Shown here one piece after another: positions 20,101-30,364 of a DNA stretch of 64,000 bases. The notes beneath the pieces are model-generated. The model searched no databases. It had not been told where the DNA came from and saw only the letters and a list, made by a program, of their open reading frames with translations. The stretch lies in contig BSBM01001719.1 of the NCBI GenBank assembly GCA_027924585.1, forward strand, positions 13,473,001 through 13,537,000, written 5' to 3'. Origin of the DNA: Larix kaempferi. Its lineage: Eukaryota > Streptophyta > Pinopsida > Pinales > Pinaceae. The translations under genes and the position numbers were made by a program. Each line of letters begins with the position of its first letter. Within the stretch, counting starts at the first letter, position 1.

Positions 20101-22720
20101 ATGGATCAACCTATTACAGTCATCTCACCTGAAGAAGAAAACTCCACCATGGAATCGGGACTGAACTTTTCGCTTCCTTTGAGTCCACCCGTCATTGACC
20201 CTCCAAGGTCCATGACCATGAACCATCTGCTTCATGAGACACATCCTTCCACCATTCGATGGAAAGAGAGCTTGGGGATACATAATGATTCAATCAACCC
20301 TGGGATGAACCTGTATCTACAGCTTTTGGTTTGTCTGCATCTTTTTGGGAAACCACTCTAGGGAAACAATGGGCTCATTTTTCCATCACACCTCCTAATT
20401 GGGCTTCCAATGACGAGCTTCTGGCACCCTTTCATGACCACCTTAACCGGATATGTATAGTCAGCGAGGAACTTAGAAGACAAAGTCTCTCATGAAGGAA
20501 TCAAGACTCTAACATACCCATATTTAGACATATCCCAATTCATTCTCTATCTTATGATTCACCGAAACCACCCACACCCAATATGACAACTTATGAACCT
20601 GGTCAACCCTCATTTCCTGCAAGCACACCTCTTAATCAGAAGACTGGTTCCATACCTCAGATGACTCAAAACACTGAAGTACAATTTTCCAACACCCCAC
20701 TTACTACTACTGGAACACTACCTCCTCCCCCACCCAAAAATTCAAGGGGAGGATACTCTTTACCTCCTAATTTCATCATAAGTAATGTTCCTCCACTAGT
20801 AAGTCACCATCAACCTATTGTGAGTCAACCATCAACAAGTGTTCAAAACATTGTTACTGGGGGGAAACCCCTGTTCACTAACCATAATATGAGTGGAGGA
20901 CTTCCAATCAGTCATTTCGTTGGCAGCTCCTTACCCATCGCGGGACCTACCATGGGATTACATCATGGCGGGGGACCACCCAACCTAAATCAATCACTAT
21001 GGAGTCACCTGTATCTAGGTAATTTCAACCTTGTGTCGGGACAATACCATCCCGGGAACATTATTCTCGGGGTAGCTTATCCCGAAAACTCAAACACTCC
21101 ATGGGGACATCACAATGCTATGCCAATTGGACCCCCCCAACTTTTCCTCACATCCCATTACCCCCGCTGCGGTTTGGTCCACCCCCACCTCCTTCCGTAG
21201 GCGGCGGACCCCCACCTCATTCTGGAGGGGATGGACCTCCACCTTTTGACAGAGGTGGAGGCCCACCCCATTCCATCAATGGAGGCCCACCATACTCTGG
21301 CAGCAGAGGTGGAGAACCACCACCTTTCGGCAGTGGAGGAACCCCACCTTTTGATGGAGGCCCTCCTTATTCTGGAGGCGGCGGACCACCTTATTTCGGT
21401 GGCGGAGGACCGCCACCTTTTGGTGGAGGCCCACCCTATTTTGGCGGAGGGGGTAGCGGACCCCCTATTTATGGAAGTGGAGGAGAACCCCCACCTTCTA
21501 GCGGGGGCTGGCCACCTTATTCCGGCAGCGGAGCACCCCCACCTTCCGGTGTCCGACCACCCTATTATGGCGGCGGGCCACCATATGGCCCCCCACCCAA
21601 CCCAAGAGGCCCACCCGCTTATGGCCAATTCCCTATGGGAGGACCTTACAATCAATTGATTCAAGGTCCTACTGGTACGCAAATTCCATACCAATACTAC
21701 CAGTATCCGCAACCGAATCAACAGCTACCTTTTCTGGCTACTTTGAATCTGCCAGATCTGTCCCGGTTGACGAACAATCCCATCTTACACGGGTATAATT
21801 GTCCACCCATTCCAGTTAATATACCTTCTGATATTCCAAAGTTTGACGGAAACCCCGGTGAAGACCCGAAGAACCATGTGATGACTTACCATCTATGGTG
21901 CTCATCCAATTACTTGATAGACAATTCAATCCGTCTAAGGTTATTTCAACGATCCCTCACCGGTACAGCTGCCAAGTGGTATATCGAATTACCACCGCAC
22001 TCATTTCCTGATTTCCGCTCTCTAGCTATGTCTTTTTTTACTCGTTTCCAGTTACCCATATGCTACAAAACTGGTACGTACCTACTGACTTCGCTCTGCC
22101 AAACCACCGCAACTCATATTTTCGATCATATCCATGAGTGGCGGAGGAGACGACATCTCATCAAATCTCCCATTCCAGATCAACTCCTAGAGGACTGGTT
22201 CACAAAGTCTCTTTTACCCACGGTAGCTCGAGACGTGGCCATGGGTTGATGCCCCCACTCCTACTTACAATCCTGCAAAACCACCCCAGGGACCTCATGT
22301 CGATGACGTCATTGGTTTTTTCCACTCCCAACCTTCTACTCAAACCGGTGGATCATCGAACCACCATGGTTCTTCCCCTCTCTCACCACCGGCTAGCACC
22401 ACCACCACCAAGTCACCCACCCCTGCTCCCACCGAGGAGGTGAATTCTATTTAATCATCTTCCCCTTGTAAATACGGTGGAAAGAAGAAGACCAAAGGTA
22501 AACCCAAGAAGTCTTCCAACCAGCAGGAACATAAGAACCCTCCCAAAGACACAAAACAGAAACAGAAGGTCAAGTATCCTTGTTTACCGTGTGGTGGTGA
22601 CCATTTCTCCAAAGAGTTCCCACATAGAGACGAAGTGTAGAAGTTTCTTAAGGGAAAATCCACACCCGCAGTTCGCAATGACCCCTTCCCCACCCAAAAC
22701 CAACAAATGATTACCCAACC
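20101..22720 (+). pseudogene. Tat-2 gag
   Basis: Starts at ATG 20101 (MDQPITV), aligned with the Tat-5 start MATQVTV. Then come an acidic N-terminal part (frame broken around 20310-20500), a linker, and a Gly/Pro-rich tract of GGGPPP-type repeats (about 21183-21620). The capsid core is at 21820-22130 (PSDIPKFDGNPGEDPKNHVM, WCSSNYL, AAKWYIELPP, FFTRFQLPICY). A zinc knuckle lies at 22581-22619, where the last Cys has become Phe (CLPCGGDHFSKEF). A frameshift at a C run near 21130 separates the first and second parts. After DVAMG at 22245 about 105 bases present in Tat-5 are deleted. Gag is the particle-forming protein of the element. Confidence 0.85.
21183..21620 (+). repeat. Gly/Pro-rich low-complexity coding tract in Tat-2 gag
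   Basis: About 145 codons made almost only of Gly, Pro, Ser, Tyr and Phe, in units like GGGGPPYFGGGGPPPFGG. At DNA level this is a degenerate repeat of about 30 bases. The same tract exists in Tat-5 (59750-60280), with different unit numbers and order. Confidence 0.8.
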
Positions 22721-23861
22721 CTCTCCTTCTCAAGGAGAAACATCCTCCACCGCGCATGTTCTCATGATGCGTAGTGAAACGATTAAACTGAATACACGAT
22801 CACGATCATATGACTCAACCCCTCCTAAGGAACCCACCGGAAGTAATACTAAAAAAGCTTCCGCCTCTACCTCGGATATTTCTGCACTGCAAGGTTCTTT
22901 CACCATTGAGAAACCTTCATTCGATTCATTGTTTCATCCGCACAAGAGCACGAATTGAAAAGCAGTTTTCAATCCTAATGCTCAGGCAGCTGAGAATTAT
23001 AACATTGTAGAGGACTTGGCACAAGCTCCTTGTGCCATGTCGACACTAGAAGTCTTGCAGAATTGTTCCAATCAATGTAAGACTCTTCTCGCTGCCGTCA
23101 GCGTGGTAGACCCGGATTCCTCAAATATGATCATGTTTAAACTTGAGTATTTTAAAATGAGGCTTTCCCACCAATTGGATTTCCAAGATCCCACAAAATT
23201 TGCTGGGAAGACAATCCATCGTACTTTGTTAGACGAAGGTGCTTCCACATCGGTCATTTTGTTATCCTATTGGCGAGCCATCGTCTCTCCTAAGTTAAAC
23301 CATTCCCCTACTTCCCTGAAATTATTCGACGGTCGTGGATTCCAACCTCATAAACTCTTACAATCCTTAGCAATAGAGTTGGGGGGAAAGACTGTAACCA
23401 TTAACATGGAAGTGGTTGCTGCTCCTTTGGATTAAAAAATCTTGCGTGGTCGTAACTGGTTTTACGCCATGACTGTGGTCGCGTCATCCATCTTCCACAT
23501 TGTGCAATTCCCCAATCAAGGTCAAATTGTCACCGTCGACCAATTGGACTTCTGTACACCGGACACCGCTACTAATCCCAGCGATAATGTCCCTTTGCTA
23601 GGGAAATCTTCGTAGCTATATGAGAGTGTGGGGGTCGGCCTCATAAAAGACTCATATATTATGGGTGTTTTTCCAACCTCAGATCCCCCTAACCATGTTG
23701 CCATGGTAAACATGATCTCCTCCATGATTCTATCATCTTCCAACTCTCCAAATCCATGGCTCGTACCCGATGAGGCCTCCATGCATTTGATTGGAGACAC
23801 CATGCCTCTATCACCAGTTGAAGCTACTTATGAGGATATCTAGTCATCCCCTGAGGACCAC
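22721..23861 (+). pseudogene. Tat-2 gag C-terminus and aspartic protease
   Basis: Polyprotein-processing protease. The frame from 23016 reads QAPCAMSTLEVLQ, a conserved lead-in, then TLLDEGASTSVILLSYWRAI, with the catalytic Asp codon at 23232-23234. LRGRNWFYAM follows after a TAA at 23433, where Tat-5 has YNILLG. The frame goes on with IVTVDQLDFCT and LIPDEA-like sequence. A TAG at 23841-23843 replaces the Gln (CAG) seen in Tat-5. The protease core is close to complete in length but cannot be translated through. Confidence 0.85.
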
Positions 23862-24366
23862 TTGGTCATGGCCTCTACATCTTGTTCTCTACAACGAACG
23901 TCATCCTCACCATATCCTCTGCTCCAGAATTTCCATTCTAACAAGTCCATTATGGATATTATGAGCATGTATGAACCTCCATGGGAAGACCTTCACAATC
24001 GATCGTCTTTCCTACCCTCATTGGATTCCATGGAGAACGCTATCTCTACCATTTTTACACTAGATGTCTATCCTTGCCCGCAGTCACTGATACTCACTTG
24101 CGATATGGTTACAGAAGGAAACATGGAAAACATCACACCCACCATCCCAATTGACATCTCGGTTACACCCGGCGTCGTGGAACATATCCGCAGTGGCCAA
24201 ACCTGCTCTCCTGATGAGCTCACCGCATTCACAGCCTTATTTAAACAATTCTGTGACGTGTTCGCATGGACCTACGAGGAAATTCCCGGGATAGATCCTT
24301 CCATTGTTGTGCATGAGATCCAAACCTATCCTGACGCTAAACATGTCCGCCAAAAAGTTATGACCA
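23862..24366 (+). pseudogene. Tat-2 protease-RT linker
   Basis: Same frame as the protease. It contains DVYPCPQSLILTCDM, EGNMENITPTIPIDI, ELTAFTALFKQFCDVFAWTY and EEIPGIDPSIVVHEIQTYPD. This is the common lead-in to RT in these elements. A one-base shift just before 24367 moves RT to another frame, and a TGA there probably came from an Arg CGA codon. Confidence 0.8.
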
Positions 24367-24897
24367 GTGCACCCTCGAAAAACTGCGGCAATTAAAGCTA
24401 AGATTGAAAAGCTCTTGAACGTCGGCTTTACCTACCTTATTCCTTTAAAAGAATGGGTCTCCAATGTCATCCCTGTGGCAAAGAAGCATGGAACTATTAG
24501 GGTCTGTGTGGATTATAGGGATTTGAACAAGGATTTTCCTAAGGACAACTACCCTACCCCCTTCATTGACCAGATCATTGACAATTGCGCCAGGAGCATC
24601 ATCTTCTCGTTTATGGATGGTTTTTCCAGTTATAATTAGATTGAGATCCACCCGGTCGACCAACACAAGACCGCTTTCATCTTCCCTTGGGGTACGTTTT
24701 CTTATCGTAAACTCCCTTTTGGTCTCAAAAATGCTAGTGCTACATTCTAGTGGGCCATGTCGTATGATTTTCACGACGTGGAGGACTTTGTGGAGCCCTA
24801 TATCGATGATCTCCCTGCTCATTCACAGCATCGCAAGTTCCACATCGACCATCTTACGGTAATATTCCTCAAATGCAGGCGGTATAGCATCCATCTG
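24367..24897 (+). pseudogene. Tat-2 reverse transcriptase, first part (split by Tat-3)
   Basis: RNA-directed DNA polymerase fingers and palm: RKTAAIKAKIEKLL, IRVCVDYRDLNKDFPKDNYP, SFMDGFSSYN, QHKTAFIFPWGTFSYRKLPF and the catalytic YIDD (24799-24810). TAG codons at 24637-24639 and 24748-24750 stand where Tat-5 has CAG. The coding sequence stops at RRYSIHL, and LNPHKCIFC resumes at 34696 after the Tat-3 insertion. Confidence 0.92.
24893..24897. repeat. Tat-3 target-site duplication, left copy
   Basis: atctg, paired with gtctg at 34691-34695. Deleting 24898-34695 restores the codons for SIHLNPHK, matching NINLNPHK in Tat-5. Confidence 0.85.
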
Positions 24898-25824
24898 TGT
24901 TACAATGTAATCTTCCACCTTGTGAGAATCAGCACTCTTTGGCCTAGAGAATCCATTCCACTGAATCAGAACCATTTTATATCCTTCAGACACTATTTTT
25001 CCCTATTTTTTCCCTTATACGCTAGCTACATCACTATAGCCTGCGTACCCGCGAGTTGCATCACTATAGCCCGCGGGTAGCATGTAAAATGGTAAAAATC
25101 ACTAGTTTATTACTTTTTACTCCCGAAAAGTGGTTATTGGGTGACCTTTGACTCTCCATCTGCCCAAGAAACGTCTCGATGTGTCCTTTCACTTACCTTT
25201 GAGAGGACTATATATTGAGCACATATGGCTTATGGATGGGAGGAGAAAGAAGAGCAAGAGAACTCTAGTGGATTTTTTCCCTATCTTGAGTCTACACTCA
25301 TTGATCCTTGTAGTTGTGAACCCCTTATGTTCACCTTCCAAACTCCTACCATAGTTTAAGTTTGCCATTCATGGAGGATTGAAGTGGTGGAGGCACAAGT
25401 GGATTGATCCAGATCTTGGTTCAGATTGGTTGTCAGCAAGAGGTCATATCACATTGTACTTCTTCTTGTTTATTAATAGAAATACTCATATTCTCGTCCA
25501 TTAATGTTGTAAATGTTGTTTATCTTACATTGGGTTGCATTTAATTGTTATATCATGGACCATTGCTATTGATGATGTTAATACCGTTTATATATTATAT
25601 GTACTTGTTGTATATTGGTTGTCAAGACTAATTTGCATATTCAAGTGCGCAGATTAGAAAATATCCAACGGGGATCTACATCAAACATTTGGATCGAGGT
25701 TGGTTACATTCTCCATTATCTTAGCATTGTCATTTATAAAAGCATAGTTCTGAGAATTGAGTTATTTCTGGTAGTCAGCTGTCTATAGTGGTCCCCCAAG
25801 CCATAGTGAGTTTTCTCCAATACA
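24898..25824 (+). repeat. Tat-3 5' LTR
   Basis: 927 bases, TGTTACAATG ... CCAATACA, repeated at 33763-34690. A TATATAT box lies at 25209-25215, followed by TGAGCAC. It contains short repeats reading TGCATCACTATAGCC about every 30 bases near 25026-25075. Confidence 0.92.
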
Positions 25825-25828
25825 GAAA

Positions 25829-25846
25829 TGGCGACTCCGCTAGGGA
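25829..25846 (+). promoter_or_regulatory. Tat-3 primer-binding site
   Basis: TGGCGACTCCGCTAGGGA, four bases after the LTR, one mismatch from the shared type. Confidence 0.85.
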
Positions 25847-27461
25847 GACCTTCCATGTTTGGGTATTTTTTGAGCATTAGTCCATAATTAGAGTTGTTGT
25901 TTGTCGAAGCTCTGTGTCACTTATTTTCTGTTGAGATACACTATAGAAAACTTGCTTTTTCTGATCCATTGGACTCTTTATTTGCCAATTTGCCTTTCCT
26001 CACCCGTGGGCTAGCTTAGCTCTACCCACGTATACCCGCCTCTGTTTACTCTGCTGCTCGCGGGTACCCGCAGGTATTCTTTCGACAGTAGCGTACAACT
26101 CCGGCTTTGGTTGATTTATGACCTTTGGTTGTTGCTGGGTTGGTTTTGGTTGATCTTGAGTCTTTGTTGGCCTGTTTCTTGACTGTTCCATGCCTTGGTT
26201 GTGACCAAAACTCTTCTTTTCTTTTGGTTGAGCCTTGTTGGTTTTTTACCCATCTTTGGATTTAGCCTTGTTGGTTTTTTCCTTTTGAGCTCATTCCTTT
26301 GGTTGAGTCTTATTGTTTGGTATCTGCCTAGTTTTGTTAGTGATCTCCTTGGCATATCAATGACTAAGTAGTCGGATTTTGCTTGCATTTTTCATTTCCA
26401 TATATTGAAAAATACAAAAATACACATAGTTTTGCATTTTCCTTTTGTTTATAACAGAAAATACAAAAAAAAATTATTTTATGTATTGCATCTTGCATTG
26501 AGTGCTTTCTGCCTTCATTTAGATTCTGATTGTGCATCGAAAAATAGAAAAGGATTGCATATGTATTTCAAAACCGTTGGTTGATTTTGCATGTTAGTGG
26601 CATTGTTTTCATTGGATAGATGAGTCTAGGATTTGATGATTTTGCATACTATTGAGTCTTACACATCACTAGTTTCACGATCATATCCCATGAGTAATCA
26701 CAGCCATTAAAATTCAAGCTTAATCTTAAAATTGATTAGACCAATTTTATTTATAGGGTACACCAACTAGCATAGGTTTAGAGTCTTGGAATAGATCATT
26801 GTGAGTTAACAATCCAAGACTACTAGACGAAACATTAGGTGTCTGACCAGGGAGTGGAGGAATCCATGGTATATATCGGTGTTCTCAGGAAGCTCTACTC
26901 AAACCAGAGTTAAGCACGAGGTCACAGGAAGTTGGTTGAAGGGATACCCCTCTGATACCGGCTGAACGTGGGAGATATATCCAATATTTGTTCGTATCTG
27001 GGGGTACCGGAGGTTTGTCCTCTTGTGCTTCGGTCTTAGCTACCCTGCCCATATGACGGATCCAACCTACGACTGTCCTCCTGAGCATTGGTTATATTGC
27101 GGTGACCATAGTTTCCTTACCTAGGTATCGCATAGGGTACTTGCAGTGGTTGTGTTGTTTGTGTCCTGAGTCAGATAGGGATTCGACAGCAAAGTTGTGT
27201 TTGCACAGTGGACTTGACCCTGTGCACGCAGTGAAGCCTAGGTGTCTCTATAACTGATTATGTTACCTCCGGCTATAGTTTGGGAGTCTCAAGCCTCTCC
27301 TAGGAGAGACATACTGGCTCTAGTGTCGGGAGCTCATTTAGCCACTCTGTTTGTCTGCTCTTGGCTGTAGTTTCTCTAGGTGTGTGCTTTTGATTTACTG
27401 TTTTTTATCGATAGTTGGCCTTTAGGGGACATTTTGATTCTATAATCTCTTAGCATATATC
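25847..27461 (+). other. Tat-3 5' leader
   Basis: No conserved frame. About 26760-27370 matches the Tat-1 leader block and carries the perfect palindrome at 27295-27308. Around 26180-26300 there is a loose repeat of CTTGTTGGTTTTT-type sequence. Confidence 0.6.
27295..27308. repeat. Perfect 14-base palindrome in the Tat-3 leader
   Basis: CTCTCCTAGGAGAG, flanked by GAGTCTCAAGC and ACATACTGG. The counterpart in Tat-1 has a near-palindrome (12336-12349). It is a candidate RNA dimer-initiation loop; the function is inferred only. Confidence 0.45.
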
Positions 27462-30361
27462 GTGGCACAGAGCCCTACTCTCCGTCGATCCCATTGGTTG
27501 GCTGGTTTAGAGCCTACCGAGCTTTCACGCCGTGTTTCTAGGGGACGTCGACTGGCTCCCTCTAAGTGTTCGAATTCTTACGAGACATACGTCCAAGATG
27601 TCATGACTGCTGCACATTCCGATACTAAAGAAATACCTTCGACTCCATCGGGTAGAGTTGAACGCACTTCAGACTCCCCTACTCCTCGTGAGGCGTGGGG
27701 GGGTGATCCACCTGAGACTCAACCTAGTTCAATTTCGCTGAATCCACTTGAACACAATCCGTTCGATCCTTCAAATCCAAATAATTATCTTTATGGGATG
27801 CCAACCTTACCCGAGGACGAAGAATAGGACGACACGTTCGTTCCTTCGTTTCCACGCAACTATAGACATGGGATGCCAGAGTTACATGACGACACTAGTC
27901 CTACGATCAACCCAACCGCACTCTCTTTTGGTATGCCTAATTATAGTACAGTTGAACCTTCCACTACATTTGGTAGTCACGCTGGCACTAGTCATGGTGT
28001 TAGCCATACTATACCCACTAGGGGCACTACATTGTCCACTCACACACATAGTATGGGGACTATTCATGTTCCTCCTAACAATTCTAATGTTGGAAGAAGA
28101 CCACCTCCTAGGATTTCCCAATCTAATAGGAACGTTGTTCGAAACATGACTCACAATCCACCACCTAATACACATGCCGCTACTCGTCAACCTAGGACTA
28201 CTTTCGCAAATGTTAATGCTCCTCTTAATCACGGGGGTGGACATATACCGCATACTTTTGCATCCATTGCCGCCACTAGTAATGCCAATGTAGGGGGTGG
28301 AAATATATCCTATCCACATGGACATAACGCCACCATCCCTGCTACTAGTAACACCAATGTTGGGGCTGGGAATACATCTCATGCTTCTGGCCACCACACA
28401 ACTGCTCAAGATAATCCTAATGCTAGGGGTGGGAACATACCATACCATTATGGTCATTACAACACGGCTCCCACTACGAATAGTACGTATATGCCCCATA
28501 CTCATGGTGGAAACCCTTACTACAACACAGTCGGTGCTGGCCACCAGTACAACCCACCACCCCAATATGGTGCCCAAAATATGCACATACCTACTTACTC
28601 TCATATGGGTCAGGAAGAAGGAGGCTATCAATCCTATGGCCATGGGAAAGCTTATGGTCCGTCAGGTCCTTATTATCAGCAGTTTAATCCTCATGGTCAA
28701 GCTTTTGGTCCATCTTATAATTCGGTTATGTTCAACCAACCTTTTATGGGGGCTTATAATCAAGCTTTCCAGCCTCAGCTCCCGTTCCTTGCACGCTTGA
28801 ATCTTCCAAATCTTCCGAAGCTCACGAATGATCTGGTGTGTCACAACCCTACTTGGCCCTCGGTCCCTACCAAGCTCCCTTCGGACATTCCTAATTTTGA
28901 GGGGAAAGGTGGTGAGGACCCGGGTGATCATGTCACAACATTTCACCTTTGGTGCTCCTCCAACTCATTGAATCACGATTCCATTAGATTGCAACTATTT
29001 CAATGCACCCTCACGGGGGCAGCCGTGAAGTGGTACGTCGAGTTGCCTGGAAACACTTATAGGGGTTTTAACGAGATCACTTTGGTTTTCTTAGATCATT
29101 TCCAGTTACCAGTTCGCTATGATACTGGTACTGAACTTTTATCTACCTTCCGTCAAAATAAGGCCACACATATTTCTGACCACGTTCAACAGTGGCGTCG
29201 GCGGAAGAGGTTAGTGAAAGCCAACATTCCTCTAGAGTTCCTGTTGGAATGGTTCCTCAAGTCTCTACTCCCATACATTGCTAAGGATGTTTCTATGTCC
29301 GGCATTGTGACTGAGGAACAAGCCATCTTGAAAGTCCAGTAGTTAGACTTACTATACTCTCAATCTGGCATTTTGTATGACATTATTCCTGACGCACCGC
29401 GCACACGTAATGAGCCTTAGTCAGTTCCTGGACCACATGCTGATGACATCGTAGGATCCATAAGCACTCGCCCTGTAGATTTGGTAGCTAATCAAATGCA
29501 AAATTTATCGCTAAACCAGTCTACACCCAGATAGGTTCACACCTTGTCCACTTCCACCCCATCATCCGATGTACACAATGTGCAAACGATGAACCAATCA
29601 GGTAACCAGCAACCTGGTGGTAATAAAAAGGGGAGAAACAATCGTAAAGGTGGAAACAATGGGAATAACAATAGCAATCGCAATACCCCCCCCATAAGGA
29701 TAATGCCAACCCTCCTCGGGAAGGCGTAAATGCTGGTGAGGACCGTAAACCTAGGTGTAAGGTGAAGTTTCCTTGCAAGCTCTGTGGGGAAGACCATCTT
29801 AATCACTTATGTCCTCGAATTGAAGAAGCATTGAAGCATTTGGCACAGAGCCCAGCTGTGTTGAAGGATCCCCTACCTCATCACCAAAACATGGCTTCGC
29901 ATGCTCCCACCACTGGTTATGGACCTACTGAGACGACAATGTCTTCTTCCAATACTGGTGGCTATGGATGTGTGAACATGGTTCAGTCAGAGGTTAGTGT
30001 TGCCACTCGTCAATGCGATTATGATGCACCACAACCCAATTTGGGGAGTGAGCCTCCCCATCCACCTGACAATTCCTTGCATATCGAGAAGCCCTCTAAT
30101 ATGCTGCGAATACCAAAAGGTGTTCTTAAGCACTCTACGCATAATCCTAATGCTCGAGCCACCCATAACTACTCTATCGTGGAATATTTGGGCCAAACTC
30201 CGTGTGCCATGTCGGCTCTTGAAGTCTTGCAAGCCTGTCCTTCTCAGAAGCATGCTCTTTTGAGTGCGTTAGGAGTTCGGGATGGGGGAAGTCCCACTGT
30301 TATCAATTTCGACACTACTAATGTCCAACCTCGCTTACCCTACCACGTGGATTTTCAAATC
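27462..30361 (+). pseudogene. Tat-3 gag
   Basis: The open frame begins with a GTG at 27462 and no nearby ATG, so the true start is uncertain; the first clear ATG in this frame is 27690-27880 or later. After TAG at 27825 it reads on through an N-terminal His/Asn/Gly-rich repeat region. The capsid follows (28860-29200: KLPSDIPNFEGKGGEDPGDH, WCSSNSL, AVKWYVELPG, FLDHFQLPVRYDTG), then NIPLEFLLEWFLKSLLPY. A basic NNRKGG tract and the zinc knuckle CKLCGEDHLNHLC (from 29774) come next. Stops at 27825, 29340, near 29418 and 29532 are all TAG. A run of eight C near 29683 causes a frameshift; Tat-1 reads KKENTNPPR there. A TAG at 30362-30364 separates it from protease in the same frame. Confidence 0.85.
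28215..28500 (+). repeat. Tandem His/Asn/Gly-rich repeats in Tat-3 gag
   Basis: Three to four units of about 25 codons. Each has NVGGGN or a variant, an aromatic-His segment such as YPHGHNAT, and a Thr/Ser/Asn linker (PATSNTNVGAGN). They are imperfect at DNA level. Tat-1 has a different Pro/Gly-rich sequence at the same place. Confidence 0.6.
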
Positions 30362-30364
30362 TAG

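Noticed and set aside
21158-21721. Minus-strand ORF of 187 codons rich in Trp, Arg and Ser
   Set aside because: Mirror image of the GGGPPP coding repeat of gag. The same kind of frame lies opposite the Tat-5 tract (59932-60273). Composition, not homology, keeps it open.
21101-22249. Gly/Pro-rich ORF as a host cell-wall or extensin-type gene
   Set aside because: The same frame continues into a retrotransposon capsid and sits between a leader and protease of an LTR element.
27882-28643. Minus-strand ORF of 253 codons opposite Tat-3 gag
   Set aside because: Lies wholly inside the low-complexity gag region on the other strand, with no counterpart in Tat-1.
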